Below, piece after piece: positions 45,160 to 55,040 of a DNA stretch of 64,000 bases. The position numbers and the translations under genes are program-made. The notes under the pieces were generated by a model that made no database searches, was not told the DNA's origin, and worked only from the letters and a program-made list of their open reading frames with translations. The DNA is taken from assembly GCF_021491915.1 (NCBI RefSeq), contig NZ_CP090836.1, positions 978,501 to 1,042,500 on the forward strand. Direction: 5' to 3'. Each line of letters opens with the position of its first letter. Within the stretch, counting starts at the first letter, position 1. This DNA is from Paracoccus everestensis. GTDB taxonomy: Bacteria > Pseudomonadota > Alphaproteobacteria > Rhodobacterales > Rhodobacteraceae.

Positions 45160-46326
45160 ATGCCCGTCGTGAACCGCATTGCCGAATTTTCCGACGACAT
45201 GATCCAGTGGCGGCGTCACCTGCACCAGCATCCCGAACTGGGCTTCGAATGCTATAAGACCGCCGCCTTCGTGGCCGAACGGTTGCGCGAGTTCGGGGTT
45301 GACGAAATCCACGACGGGATCGGCGAGTCCGGCCTTGTCGCCATTATCGAGGGACAGGGTCCGGGGCCGACCATCGGCCTGCGCGCGGACATGGACGCCC
45401 TGCCGATGGACGAGGCAACCGGCCTTGACTACGCCTCGACCGTTCCGGGGCGGATGCACGCCTGCGGCCATGACGGGCATACGACCATGCTGCTGGGCGC
45501 CGCGCGATACCTGGCTGAAACCCGCAATTTCGCGGGACGCGTCGCGCTGATCTTCCAACCGGCCGAGGAAAACGGCGGGGGCGGCCAGGCGATGGTCCAG
45601 GACGGGATGATGGACCGGTTTGCCATCACCAATGTCTTTGCGATGCACAACACCCCCGGCCTGCCCGTGGGCATGATGACCACCACGCCCGGACCGATCA
45701 TGGCGGCGGTGGATACGTTCGAAATCCACGTCCAGGGCCGGGGCGGGCATGGCGCGATGCCGCATCTGACCGCCGACCCCGTCGTGGCCGCCGTGGCCGT
45801 GGTGAACGCGATCCAGACGATTTCCAGCCGCAACCATTACGCCCTGGACGACCTTGCCCTGTCGGTCACGCAAATCCACACGGGCAGCGCCGACAACATC
45901 GTTCCCGACGGCGCCTATGTCTGCGGCACGGTGCGGACCTTTGCGCCCCATGTGCGCGACATGGTGCGCCGCCGCATGGCGCAGATCTGCGACGGGCAGG
46001 GCGCGGCCTATGACGTGACGATCCGGCTGGATTACGTCGAAGGCTATCCGGCCACCGTCAACGACCCCGGCCAGACCGCCTTTGCCGTGGGGGTCGCCCA
46101 GGAAATCTTGGGACATGACAATGTCCTGGGCGATGGCGGGCGGGAAATGGGGGCCGAGGATTTCAGCTATATGCTGAACGAACGGCCCGGCTGCTATCTG
46201 TTCATCGGACAGGGCGACACGGCGGGCGTCCATCACCCGGCTTATGATTTCAACGACGAAATCTCTCCGGTCGGGGCAAGCTTCCTTGCGCGCCTTGTCG
46301 AGCGCGCGCAGCCCTTGTCGCGCTGA
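45160..46326 (+). CDS. M20-family amidohydrolase (hippurate hydrolase type)
   Basis: Dizinc amidohydrolase of the HipO/AmhX group, acting on N-acyl amino acids. The ATG at 45160 gives MPVVNRIAEFSDDMIQWRRH; the open frame upstream is a shadow of mazG. Metal motifs: GRMHACGHDGHTTMLLG, FQPAEENGGGG, and the late His in HHPAYDFND. 388 residues with the dimer domain in the middle. Divergent from mazG across 61 bases. Confidence 0.9.
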   Translation: MPVVNRIAEFSDDMIQWRRHLHQHPELGFECYKTAAFVAERLREFGVDEIHDGIGESGLVAIIEGQGPGPTIGLRADMDALPMDEATGLDYASTVPGRMHACGHDGHTTMLLGAARYLAETRNFAGRVALIFQPAEENGGGGQAMVQDGMMDRFAITNVFAMHNTPGLPVGMMTTTPGPIMAAVDTFEIHVQGRGGHGAMPHLTADPVVAAVAVVNAIQTISSRNHYALDDLALSVTQIHTGSADNIVPDGAYVCGTVRTFAPHVRDMVRRRMAQICDGQGAAYDVTIRLDYVEGYPATVNDPGQTAFAVGVAQEILGHDNVLGDGGREMGAEDFSYMLNERPGCYLFIGQGDTAGVHHPAYDFNDEISPVGASFLARLVERAQPLSR

Positions 46327-46448
46327 CGTTCACGATCCTGTTCGTCGCGGGCCACGCGCCCGGCCTTCCTTGCCAAGCCCGGGCCGCGGCGATAGGTTGC
46401 GCGCCAATCCGGGCGGGTTCGACCGCCATGACAGCCGAAAGGATAGCC

Positions 46449-46784
46449 ATGCTCGTATCCCCCGCCTATGCCCAGGCCGCCGCAGGCGGTGCAAGCCCCA
46501 CCGCAGCCTTTGCGCAGTTCATCCCGCTGATCCTGATCTTTGCGATCATGTATTTCCTGATGATCCGCCCGCAGCAAAAGCGCGTCAAGCAGCACCGCGA
46601 AATGGTCGCGGCTGTGAAAAAGGGCGATCAGGTCGTCACCTCGGGCGGCATCATCGGCAAGGTCGCATCCGTCCGCGACGAGGAACTGGAGGTCGAGATC
46701 GCGACCGGCGTCCGCGTCCGCGTGGTGCGCAGCACGGTGTCCCAGGTCTTGAACAAGACCGAACCCGTCGCTGCGAACGCCTGA
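46449..46784 (+). CDS. yajC: Sec translocon accessory protein YajC
   Basis: Small membrane subunit that associates with SecDF. The ATG at 46449 is chosen since AAGGA lies 5 bases before it; 7 residues of open frame precede. MLVSPAYAQAAAGG, then the single membrane helix FAQFIPLILIFAIMYFLMIR, then RPQQKRVKQHREM, the family mark. 111 residues. First gene of the yajC-secD-secF series. Confidence 0.94.
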   Translation: MLVSPAYAQAAAGGASPTAAFAQFIPLILIFAIMYFLMIRPQQKRVKQHREMVAAVKKGDQVVTSGGIIGKVASVRDEELEVEIATGVRVRVVRSTVSQVLNKTEPVAANA

Positions 46785-46820
46785 CGCTTTTCGTATTACC
46801 ATTCAAGGGCTTCGGCAAAG

Positions 46821-48485
46821 ATGCTTCAGATCGACCGTTGGAAACGCATCCTGATCGTCGGGCTTTGCGTCCTGGGCATCGGCTTTGCCGTGCCAAACCT
46901 GTTCTATCAACGGGTCGAGTCCCATAACGACGCCCTGGCCGAGATCGAGCGCAACGGCGTCGAGACGCCCGAGCTTGCCGCCGCCCGCGATGCCTGGCCC
47001 GGCTGGCTGCCCAGTTCCGTCGTGGCGCTTGGCCTGGATCTGCGCGGCGGCGCCCATCTTCTGGGAGAGGTGCGCGTGGCCGAGGTTCACAAGGCGCGCA
47101 TGGACGCGCTGTGGCCCGAACTGCGCCGCGCCCTGGCTGACGAACGCGCGACCCTGGGCGCAATCCGCCGCCTGCCGTCCCCCGAAGGCACCCTGAAGAT
47201 CGAGGTCGAGAACGCCGATGGGATCGCCCGCGCCACCGAAATCGTGCGCGGCTTTTCCACGCCCGTCACCACCCTGACCGGCGCGGGCCAGCAAAGCTTG
47301 GCGATCCAGCAACAGGGCAACACGATCACCATCCAGTTGTCGGACGCCGAAAAGGCCGTGACCGACGACCGCACCGTCCAGCAAAGCGTCGAAATCATCC
47401 GGCGCCGCGTGGACGAGGTCGGCACACGCGAACCGACCATTGTCCGCCAGGGCGCCGACCGCATCCTGATCCAGGTGCCGGGCATCGGCTCGGCCGAGGA
47501 ACTCAAGGCGCTGATCGGCACCACGGCCAAGCTGACCTTCAATTCGGTCGTCGCCACCGGCACCGATCCGCAGGCGCGGCCGGGCGTGGGCCAGGTCATC
47601 CTGCCCTCTGCCGATCAGGAAGGCATCTATTACACGCTGGAAGAAAGCCCCGTCGTAACCGGCGAGGAATTGACCAATGCGATGCCGGGAACGGATCCGA
47701 ACGGCCAGCCCGCCGTTGATTTTACCTTCAACCCGACCGGCGCGCGCAAGTTCGGCGCCTATACGGCGGCCAATATCGGCCAGCCCTTTGCAATCGTCCT
47801 GGACAACCAGGTGATCTCGGCCCCGGTGATCCGGTCGGCCATTCCGGGCGGAACCGGCCAAATCTCGGGATCCATGGATTTCGAGGGCGCGAACCAGTTG
47901 GCCGTGCTGCTGCGTGCCGGCGCGCTGCCCGCGCAACTGGATTTCCTGGAAGAACGCACCATCGGCCCGGAACTGGGCCAGGACAGCATCGACGCGGGCC
48001 GCCTGTCGTCGGTCATCGCTACGGCGGCGGTGGTCGCCTATATGATCGCCAGCTATGGGCTGTTCGGGGCCTTTGCCTCGGTGTCAGTGGTCCTGAACGT
48101 GGTCCTGATCCTGTCGATTATGTCGATCATGGGAGCCACGCTGACCTTGCCGGGCATCGCCGGGATCGTACTGACGGTGGGCACGGCGGTGGATGCCAAC
48201 GTCATCATCTATGAACGCATCCGTGAGGAATTGCGTGCGGGCAAACGCGTGGCCAAGGCCATCAGCGACGGCTTCGACGAGGCGATGAGCGCGATCATCG
48301 ACGCGAACGTCACGTCCTTCATCGCGGCGGCAGTGATGTTCTTCCTGGGTTCTGGCCCGGTCAAGGGCTTTGCCGTGACGCTGACCATCGGGCTTGTCAC
48401 CTCGGTCTTCACCGCCATCTTCCTGACGCGGCTGATGATCATCTGGTGGCTGGAATGGCGCAAGCCCAAAGAACTGATCCTGTAA
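46821..48485 (+). CDS. secD: Protein translocase subunit SecD
   Basis: Proton-driven subunit pulling preproteins out of the SecY channel. 554 residues: one N-terminal helix, a long periplasmic P1 region with GLDLRGGAHLLGEV (the conserved DLRGG), and five C-terminal helices with SVVLNVVLILSIMSIMGATL and AVDANVIIYERIREELRAGK. Begins 36 bases after yajC and 10 bases before secF. Confidence 0.96.
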   Translation: MLQIDRWKRILIVGLCVLGIGFAVPNLFYQRVESHNDALAEIERNGVETPELAAARDAWPGWLPSSVVALGLDLRGGAHLLGEVRVAEVHKARMDALWPELRRALADERATLGAIRRLPSPEGTLKIEVENADGIARATEIVRGFSTPVTTLTGAGQQSLAIQQQGNTITIQLSDAEKAVTDDRTVQQSVEIIRRRVDEVGTREPTIVRQGADRILIQVPGIGSAEELKALIGTTAKLTFNSVVATGTDPQARPGVGQVILPSADQEGIYYTLEESPVVTGEELTNAMPGTDPNGQPAVDFTFNPTGARKFGAYTAANIGQPFAIVLDNQVISAPVIRSAIPGGTGQISGSMDFEGANQLAVLLRAGALPAQLDFLEERTIGPELGQDSIDAGRLSSVIATAAVVAYMIASYGLFGAFASVSVVLNVVLILSIMSIMGATLTLPGIAGIVLTVGTAVDANVIIYERIREELRAGKRVAKAISDGFDEAMSAIIDANVTSFIAAAVMFFLGSGPVKGFAVTLTIGLVTSVFTAIFLTRLMIIWWLEWRKPKELIL

Positions 48486-48495
48486 GGGGACCGAT

Positions 48496-49476
48496 ATGGC
48501 ATTCCGTCTGAAACTTGTCCCTGACAACACCAATATCAACTTCTTCCGCTGGCAATTTCTGACCTTCGGCGCGTCGATGGCAGCGATGGTGGCATCGGTC
48601 ATCCTGATCTTCACGATGGGGCTGAACTTCGGCATCGACTTCAAGGGCGGCACCACCATCCGCACCGAAAGCCCCACCGCCTTCGAGGTTGGCGATTACC
48701 GCGAAGCCCTTGACGACCTGGGCTTCAGCGACCTTGCCATCACTGAGGTGTTCGATCCCAGCTTCGGCAGCGATCGCCATGTCGCCATGATCCGCATCGG
48801 CACCACGGACGAGACCGGCTCTGTCAGCCCCGAGCAGTTGAACCAGATCGAGGCTGCGCTGCACGAGGTCGATCCGCAGATTACCTTTGCATCCGTCGAA
48901 TCTGTCGGTCCGAAGGTGTCGGGCGAATTGATAAAGACGGCCTTCTATGCGGTGGGGGCCGCCTGCCTGGGCATCATGGCCTATATCTGGCTGCGCTTCG
49001 AATGGCAGTTTTCGGTCGGGGCCGTCGTTTCGCTGATCCATGACGTGCTGCTGACGGTCGGGCTGTTCTCGCTGTTTCAGTTGAAGTTCGACCTGACGAC
49101 CATTGCCGCGCTTCTGACGACCTTGGGCTTTTCCTGCAACGACACGGTCGTGGTCTTTGACCGGCTGCGGGAAAACTTGATGAAGTACAAGACGCGGCCT
49201 TTGATCGACCTGATGAACCAGACGACTAACGAAACGCTGTCGCGCACTATCATGACCGCCGTCACCACCGGTATCGCCCTGACCGCGATGCTGATCTTTG
49301 GCGGCGACGTGATCCGCGACTTTGTAATCGCCATGCTGTTCGGGGTGATCGTCGGCTGTTATTCCACGATCTATGTCGCAAAGAATATTGTGCTGTGGCT
49401 GGGCGTCAAGCGCGACTGGTCCAAGAAGGATCCGAAGCTGGCGGCGTCCCCGTTCGAAAACGCGGAACGTTCCTGA
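48496..49476 (+). CDS. secF: Protein translocase subunit SecF
   Basis: Partner of SecD. 326 residues: helix 1, then GIDFKGGTTIRTE (the FKGG motif), and the C-terminal transport helices with GFSCNDTVVVFDRLRENL. Preceded by AAGGGGACC. Its TGA overlaps the next ATG by one base. Confidence 0.96.
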   Translation: MAFRLKLVPDNTNINFFRWQFLTFGASMAAMVASVILIFTMGLNFGIDFKGGTTIRTESPTAFEVGDYREALDDLGFSDLAITEVFDPSFGSDRHVAMIRIGTTDETGSVSPEQLNQIEAALHEVDPQITFASVESVGPKVSGELIKTAFYAVGAACLGIMAYIWLRFEWQFSVGAVVSLIHDVLLTVGLFSLFQLKFDLTTIAALLTTLGFSCNDTVVVFDRLRENLMKYKTRPLIDLMNQTTNETLSRTIMTAVTTGIALTAMLIFGGDVIRDFVIAMLFGVIVGCYSTIYVAKNIVLWLGVKRDWSKKDPKLAASPFENAERS

Positions 49477-49829
49477 TGAAGCTGACGCCCACCGATTTTG
49501 GCGGGGCGATGGCTGTGGACAGCTATGGCCCAGGCTTTTTCCGGGTTGGCAGGACGGTGTATCACGGTCCCGTTCTGGTTACGGCAACAAGCGCCGGGGC
49601 CTGGGGCGGACTGGATGATCGCACCGCGCTGATGGCCCTGGCGGGGCAGGTGGACGTCTTGTTCCTGGGCATGGGGGCGGATGTCGCCCATGCCCCCGCC
49701 GATCTGATCGCCGCCCTGCACAAGGCAGGGATTGCCGTCGAACCCATGGCCTCGCCCACTGCCGCGCGCTCCTATAATGTCACGCTGTCCGAGGGTCGGC
49801 GCGTCGCCTGCGCCTTGCTGCCCCTGTGA
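49476..49829 (+). CDS. Mth938-like domain protein
   Basis: 117-residue soluble protein of the Mth938/NDUFAF3-like fold; the animal relative helps assemble respiratory complex I. Seen: [20 protein letters not shown] and the core [39 protein letters not shown] closes it. The ATG overlaps the secF stop by one base and its stop overlaps the GTG of ccmA by 4. This position between secF and ccm genes recurs in Rhodobacterales. Confidence 0.85.
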   Translation: MKLTPTDFGGAMAVDSYGPGFFRVGRTVYHGPVLVTATSAGAWGGLDDRTALMALAGQVDVLFLGMGADVAHAPADLIAALHKAGIAVEPMASPTAARSYNVTLSEGRRVACALLPL

Positions 49830-50452
49830 CATTGCTGTCCGTCCATGACCTTGCCGTCTCGCGCGGGGGATTGCGGACAGTGGAAGGAGTGTCCTTTACC
49901 TTGGTCGCAGGGCAGGCGCTGATCCTGCGCGGGCCGAACGGCATCGGCAAGACGACGCTGCTGCGCACGGTCGCGGGCCTGCAGCCCCCGGTGACGGGCC
50001 GGATCGAGATGCCCGATGACGCTGTCGCCTATGCCGCCCATGCCGACGGCCTGAAAGGCGCGCTGACCGTGACCGAGAATCTGGTCTTTTGGGCGCAGGT
50101 CTTTGGCGGCGGCGATGTGATCGGCGCAATGGATGCCATGGACCTTGCCGCCCTGACCGACCGTCCTGCCGCGGCCCTGTCGGCAGGGCAGAAGCGGCGT
50201 CTGGGCCTTGCGCGCCTGCTGGTTTCACGCCGTCCGCTGTGGGTGCTGGACGAACCGACCGTGTCGCTGGATGCGGCATCCGTCGCGCGCTTTGCCGATG
50301 TGGTGCGTGCCCATCTGGATCAGGGCGGGGCGGCGCTGATCGCCACCCATATCGATCTGGGATTGGAAGCGCAGGTGCTGGACCTGACGCCGTACCGCGC
50401 GAAAGCTGACAGCGCCGCTCGTCCCGCGGGCTTCAACGAGGCTTTCGCATGA
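49826..50452 (+). CDS. ccmA: Haem exporter ATPase CcmA
   Basis: ATPase of the CcmABCD complex that releases holo-CcmE in cytochrome c maturation. GTG start overlapping the previous stop. Walker [18 protein letters not shown], signature [15 protein letters not shown], Walker [12 protein letters not shown], and H-loop ATHID. 208 residues. Confidence 0.95.
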   Translation: MTLLSVHDLAVSRGGLRTVEGVSFTLVAGQALILRGPNGIGKTTLLRTVAGLQPPVTGRIEMPDDAVAYAAHADGLKGALTVTENLVFWAQVFGGGDVIGAMDAMDLAALTDRPAAALSAGQKRRLGLARLLVSRRPLWVLDEPTVSLDAASVARFADVVRAHLDQGGAALIATHIDLGLEAQVLDLTPYRAKADSAARPAGFNEAFA

Positions 50453-51105
50453 TTGCCCTGCTGCGGCGCGACCTGTCGCTTGCGGTGCGCGCGGGGGGCG
50501 GGTTCGGCCTTGGCGTCGCCTTCTTCCTGATCCTTTGCACGCTTGTCCCCTTTGGCGTCGGCCCGGACACCAGCGCGCTGCAACCCATCGCGCCGGGCAT
50601 CCTGTGGCTGGGTGCGCTGCTGGCCTGCCTTCTGTCTCTGGACCGCGTCTTCGCGCTGGATTACGAGGATGGCAGCCTGGACCTGCTGGCGACATCCCCC
50701 CTGCCGCTGGAAGGGGCGGTGGCGGTCAAGGCGCTTGCGCACTGGGTCACCACCGGGCTGCCGTTGATCCTGGCCGCGCCCCTGTTCGGCATCCTGCTGC
50801 ACCTGCCCCCTGCCGCCATCCTGCCGCTGCTGGCGTCGCTGGCTCTGGGCACGCCCGCGCTGTCGATGCTGGGCGCTTTCGGGGCGGCCGTCACGGTGGG
50901 ATTGCGGCGCGGGGGGCTACTTTTGTCGTTGCTGGTGCTGCCGCTTTATATCCCGACACTGATCTTCGGGACCGAGATGATCCGGCGCGGGCAAGAGGGC
51001 GGCGACATGGGACCGCCGCTGCTGTTTCTGGCGGGCATCACGGCGGGCGTGCTGGCCGTGATACCTTTTGCCGCAGCCGCCGCGCTGCGGGTCAATCTGC
51101 GGTGA
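50449..51105 (+). CDS. ccmB: Haem exporter permease CcmB
   Basis: Six-helix inner-membrane subunit, 218 residues. Starts [40 protein letters not shown] is the CcmB family segment, with [16 protein letters not shown] near the end. Overlaps ccmA by 4 bases. Confidence 0.95.
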   Translation: MIALLRRDLSLAVRAGGGFGLGVAFFLILCTLVPFGVGPDTSALQPIAPGILWLGALLACLLSLDRVFALDYEDGSLDLLATSPLPLEGAVAVKALAHWVTTGLPLILAAPLFGILLHLPPAAILPLLASLALGTPALSMLGAFGAAVTVGLRRGGLLLSLLVLPLYIPTLIFGTEMIRRGQEGGDMGPPLLFLAGITAGVLAVIPFAAAAALRVNLR

Positions 51106-51147
51106 ACCGGCTTGAGCCGGAACGGCGCGGGCGCTAGGGGATTAGTC

Positions 51148-51873
51148 ATGTCGATCTGGGAATACGCCAACCCCGTCAAGTTCATGCGCACCTCGGGCGC
51201 GATCCTGCCATGGGTTGTCGCAGGGGCTGCGGTCTGCACTGTCACGGGGCTGATCTGGGGCTTCCTCACGCCCGAGGATTTCCGCCAGGGATCGACAGTC
51301 AAGATCGTCTTCCTGCACGTTCCCGCCGCGATGATGGCGATCAACATCTGGGTCATGATGCTGGTGGCGTCGCTGATCTGGCTGATCCGCCGCCATCATG
51401 TCAGCGCGCTTGCCGCCAAGGCCTCAGCCCCCATCGGTGCGGTGATGACGCTGATCGGGCTGATCACCGGGGCGGTCTGGGGCCAGCCGATGTGGGGCAC
51501 CTGGTGGGAATGGGATCCGCGGCTGACCAGTTTCCTGATCCTGCTCTTGTTCTATATCGGCTATATCGCGCTGTGGTCCGCCATCGACGATCCCGACAGC
51601 GCCGCCGACCTGACCGCCGTCCTGTGCCTGGTCGGGTCGGTCTTTGCCCTGTTGTCGCGCTATGCCGTGTTTTTCTGGAATCAGGGCCTGCACCAGGGTG
51701 CCAGCCTGTCTGTCCAGCCGGGCGAAAGGATGAGCGCGGTTTACCGATACCCGCTGTATCTGACGATGCTGGGCTTTGGCCTGCTGTTCCTGTCGCTGCT
51801 GCTGATCCGCACCCGCACCGAAATCCGCAAGCGTCGGCTGGCCGCGCTGCAAGCAAGGGAAATGCGCGCATGA
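51148..51873 (+). CDS. ccmC: Haem handling protein CcmC
   Basis: Presents haem to CcmE. 241 residues with six helices. The ATG gives MSIWEYANPVKFMRTSGAIL. The periplasmic tryptophan-rich motif is WGQPMWGTWWEWDPRLTSFL. The first conserved His is in VFLHVPAAMMAIN and the second in FWNQGLHQGASL. Overlaps ccmD by 4 bases. Confidence 0.95.
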   Translation: MSIWEYANPVKFMRTSGAILPWVVAGAAVCTVTGLIWGFLTPEDFRQGSTVKIVFLHVPAAMMAINIWVMMLVASLIWLIRRHHVSALAAKASAPIGAVMTLIGLITGAVWGQPMWGTWWEWDPRLTSFLILLLFYIGYIALWSAIDDPDSAADLTAVLCLVGSVFALLSRYAVFFWNQGLHQGASLSVQPGERMSAVYRYPLYLTMLGFGLLFLSLLLIRTRTEIRKRRLAALQAREMRA

Positions 51874-52013
51874 TCGAGTTGGGTAAATATGCGGGCGCGG
51901 TCATGGGTGCCTATGGCTTGTCGCTCGGCCTGCTGGGCGGGCTGATCTGGCATACGCTGGCCGCCAATGCCCGCGCGCGGCGCGCCTTGGAAAGGCAGGA
52001 AAACCGTGGCTAG
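51870..52013 (+). CDS. ccmD: Haem exporter protein CcmD
   Basis: 47-residue single-helix protein of the CcmABCD complex. MIELGKYAGAVMGAYGLSLG has the YxxxVxxAYG pattern of the family; the basic tail ANARARRALERQENRG follows. Too short for some gene callers, but position and motif are clear. Overlaps ccmC by 4 and ccmG by 8 bases. Confidence 0.93.
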   Translation: MIELGKYAGAVMGAYGLSLGLLGGLIWHTLAANARARRALERQENRG

Positions 52014-52548
52014 GATTTCACCGCTTGTCGCCGTTCCGCCCTTGGCTTTCGCCGCTTTGGCCGGAATGTTCCTGTGGGGCATGGGGCGTGACGATCCTAA
52101 CACGCTGCCCTCGGCCATGGTGGGGCGTCAGGCGCCCGCCGTTCCCCTGACGACGCTGCCCGGAAAGACCCAACTGACAGACGAGATGCTGCGCCAGCCG
52201 GGGGTAAAGCTTGTAAATTTCTGGGCCAGCTGGTGCCCGCCTTGCCGCGCCGAACATCCGACGCTGACCGATCTGGCCCGGCGGATGCCGGTCTATGGCG
52301 TCGATCTGCGCGACAACGATGCCAATGCCCTGGCCTTCTTGGATCAGGATGGCGATCCCTATGCCGCCATCTCCACCGACCCCAAGGGGCGGGCTGCCAT
52401 CGACTGGGGCGTCACCGCCCCGCCGGAAACCTTTATTGTCGATGGGGACGGGACGATCCTTTACCGCTTTGCCGGTCCCCTGGTCCGAGAGGATTACACC
52501 GGACGCTTCCTGCCGGAACTGGAAAAAGCCCTGGCAGCCGAGGATTAG
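52006..52548 (+). CDS. ccmG: Thiol:disulfide interchange protein CcmG (DsbE)
   Basis: Membrane-anchored thioredoxin that reduces apocytochrome c. The GTG at 52006 gives MARISPLVAVPPLAFAALAG (anchor helix), after CAGGAAAA. Active site NFWASWCPPCRAEHPTL; the family acid-pocket region is PETFIVDGDGTILYRFAGPL. 180 residues. The ccmE, ccmF, ccmH and ccmI genes are not in this window. Confidence 0.95.
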   Translation: MARISPLVAVPPLAFAALAGMFLWGMGRDDPNTLPSAMVGRQAPAVPLTTLPGKTQLTDEMLRQPGVKLVNFWASWCPPCRAEHPTLTDLARRMPVYGVDLRDNDANALAFLDQDGDPYAAISTDPKGRAAIDWGVTAPPETFIVDGDGTILYRFAGPLVREDYTGRFLPELEKALAAED

Positions 52549-52583
52549 GCCCACCCCCGAAAGTGGGAGGGCACAAAGCGCCC

Positions 52584-52931
52584 TTACGGCCCGTCGTTCA
52601 GATAAGGCGTCGAAGCCGAGGCTGCCGTTTTTGCCGACTTCCGGGTCTTCTTCGGTGTCTTGCCTGCCATGGCCTCTGCTGCGCCCGGCTGGCTTTGGTT
52701 CTTCCGAGTACTCTTGCCTGCCTGCCCGCTGCTGCCGCTTTCCTGCCCGCTTCCCGGCTGAACGCCGCTGGATTGATCGCCTCCGCCAGTCTGGTCGCCT
52801 TCGCCCGTCTGGCTGTTCAATTCCTGTTCGGCCTGGGACCAATGATCGGCATCCCGGCCTTCGGGGCGGCCCTCGCTTTCCCAAATTTCATGGGCGCGTT
52901 GCTTGATCCGTTCCTGATGGTCGTGGTCCAT
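52584..52931 (-). CDS. DUF2934 domain protein with low-complexity tail
   Basis: 115 residues. The N-terminus MDHDHQERIKQRAHEIWESE followed by GRPEGRDADHW is the DUF2934 motif, function unknown. The rest is disordered: Gly/Ser/Gln-rich, then Lys-rich (TPKKTRKSAKTA). Start fixed by AAGGAGGACGAC in front of the ATG. It follows glgX by 20 bases, so it is probably the last gene of the trehalose operon. DUF2934 genes often lie next to GlgX/trehalose genes, which fits a stress role. Confidence 0.82.
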   Translation of the reverse strand: MDHDHQERIKQRAHEIWESEGRPEGRDADHWSQAEQELNSQTGEGDQTGGGDQSSGVQPGSGQESGSSGQAGKSTRKNQSQPGAAEAMAGKTPKKTRKSAKTAASASTPYLNDGP

Positions 52932-52951
52932 GTCGTCCTCCTTGATTTTGG

Positions 52952-55027
52952 TTATGCCTGCGTCTGTGGGGCGCGCATAAAGGCCATGACTGTCTGCCAG
53001 GACACCGCCACCGTGCCGCTGACCAGTGTATCCTGCGCCACCCCTTCGGTCGAGGTGTCGATGCGCAGGGTCCAATCCCCCTTGGGCAGGGCGAATTCCG
53101 CATCCTCGCCCGCATTGACCAGGATCAGCAGGTCCGGCCCGTCGGGAAGGGCCTGGTGCAGGGCAAGGCAGCGCAGTTCGCCGTCCTGCCAGTCGCCGTC
53201 CTCCATCGCGCCGCCGCGTGGATGAAGCCATGTGATGGCCGGCTGACGGGCCTGGGCGTCATCGGGTGCCGCGCCAAAGCGGGATTGCGACAACGGCACC
53301 TCGCGCCGGAATGCGGCCAGGGCCTGCACGGCGGTCATGATATCCTGGTTCGCCTTGGGCCATTCCAGCCAGCTGATCGCATTGTCCTGGCAATAGGCGT
53401 TGTTGTTGCCGTCCTGGGTATTGCCGAAATCGTCGCCCGCCAGGATCATCGGCACCCCTTGGCTGAGCATCACCGTCGCCAGCATCGCGCGCACCCGCCG
53501 GATGCGTGCGGCGATTATGCCCGGTTCGTCCGTCGCGCCCTCGGCCCCCAGATTGTCGGACAGGTTGTGGTCGTGGCCGTCGCGGTTGTCTTCTCCATTC
53601 GCATCATTGTGCTTGTCGTTGAAGCTGACCGTGTCCCACAGGGTAAAGCCGTCATGGGCCGCGACGAAATTCACGCTGGATGTCGCGGGGCGGTGGCTGT
53701 GGTTGAACTGCACCGGCGATCCTGCCAGCCGTTCGGAAAAGGCAGGCAACAGCCCCGGATCGCGGCGCCAGAAGGCGCGGGTGTCGTCGCGGAACTTGTC
53801 GTTCCATTCGCGGAATGGCCAGCGGTATCCGCCGACCTGGTATCCGCCTTCGCCGATGTCCCAAGGTTCGGCGATCAGCTTGGCGCTGGACAGGATCGGA
53901 TCCTGGCGGATGGCGTTGAAGAACGACCCGTCGCGTTCGAACCCTTGCAATTCACGCCCCAGGGTCGATGCCAGGTCGAAGCGGAAGCCATCGACGTGCA
54001 TCGCCTCGACCCAGTAACGCAACGAATCCATGATCATGCGCAGGACCATTGGATGCGCGACGTTCAGGGTGTTGCCGGTGCCGGTGGTGTCGAAGCTGTG
54101 GCGGGGGTTGTCGGGCGACAGCAGGTAATAGGACGCGTTGTCGATGCCCCGGAACGACATCGTCTGGCCCAGTTCGTTGCCTTCGGCGGTGTGGTTGAAG
54201 ACCACGTCCAGGATCACCTCGATCCCCGCCTTGTGCAGCCTGCGGATCGCCTCCTTCACCTCGCGGATCTGGCCGGATTTCAGATAAGGGGCGTGGGGCG
54301 CGAAGAACGACAGGGTGGAATAGCCCCAGTAATTCGACAAACCCTTTTCACCCAGGAAGCGGTCATTGGCAAAGGCGTGGATCGGCAGCAGTTCGATCGC
54401 GGTGACGCCGATCTTGTGCAGATGTTCGATCACCGCATCGCTGCCCAGGCCGCGAAAGGTGCCGCGATCTGGTTCGGGAACATCGGGGTGCAGTTGCGTC
54501 AGGCCCTTCACATGGGCTTCATAGATAAAGCTGCTTTGCCAGGGCGTGCGGATGGCGCGGTCAGTATCCCAGTCGAACTTGGCATCCACCACGACTGCCT
54601 TGGGCATGAAGGGCGCGCTGTCTCGGGTGTCGAAGCTCAGGTCATCCTCGCCCACCTGATAGCCGTGCAGCGCATCGTCCCATTCGATCTGCCCGCGCAA
54701 TTCGCGGGCATAAGGGTCCAGAAGCAACTTGTTCCGGTTGAAGCGGTGGCCTTGTTCCGGCTCGTACGGACCATGGACGCGATAGCCGTACACCTGGCCC
54801 GGCCCTATGCCGGGAAGATAGCCGAACCAGATCCCGCCTTCCATGTCGGGCAATTCCAGGCGGTGCAGTTCCTGTTTGCCGGTGTCGTCGAACAGGCACA
54901 GTTCGACTTTGGTGGCATGGTCCGAAAACAGGGCGAAATTCGTCCCTTCGCCCAGGAACTCGGCGCCCAGGATGTCGGGACGTGTGACGGACAGATCAAA
55001 GGCGGGTGTGTCTTTCAAATCGCGCAT
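52952..55027 (-). CDS. glgX: Glycogen debranching enzyme GlgX
   Basis: GH13 isoamylase-type enzyme that removes short branches from glycogen. 691 residues: N-terminal CBM48, then the catalytic barrel with DVVFNHTAEG, VDGFRFDLAST, LIAEPWDIG and FVAAHDGFTLWD. The ATG at 55027 is chosen because GGGGGAAC lies before it; two in-frame ATGs upstream overlap glgC. Released oligosaccharides could feed TreY/TreZ encoded just upstream. Confidence 0.95.
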   Translation of the reverse strand: MRDLKDTPAFDLSVTRPDILGAEFLGEGTNFALFSDHATKVELCLFDDTGKQELHRLELPDMEGGIWFGYLPGIGPGQVYGYRVHGPYEPEQGHRFNRNKLLLDPYARELRGQIEWDDALHGYQVGEDDLSFDTRDSAPFMPKAVVVDAKFDWDTDRAIRTPWQSSFIYEAHVKGLTQLHPDVPEPDRGTFRGLGSDAVIEHLHKIGVTAIELLPIHAFANDRFLGEKGLSNYWGYSTLSFFAPHAPYLKSGQIREVKEAIRRLHKAGIEVILDVVFNHTAEGNELGQTMSFRGIDNASYYLLSPDNPRHSFDTTGTGNTLNVAHPMVLRMIMDSLRYWVEAMHVDGFRFDLASTLGRELQGFERDGSFFNAIRQDPILSSAKLIAEPWDIGEGGYQVGGYRWPFREWNDKFRDDTRAFWRRDPGLLPAFSERLAGSPVQFNHSHRPATSSVNFVAAHDGFTLWDTVSFNDKHNDANGEDNRDGHDHNLSDNLGAEGATDEPGIIAARIRRVRAMLATVMLSQGVPMILAGDDFGNTQDGNNNAYCQDNAISWLEWPKANQDIMTAVQALAAFRREVPLSQSRFGAAPDDAQARQPAITWLHPRGGAMEDGDWQDGELRCLALHQALPDGPDLLILVNAGEDAEFALPKGDWTLRIDTSTEGVAQDTLVSGTVAVSWQTVMAFMRAPQTQA

Positions 55028-55040
55028 TGCGTTCCCCCGG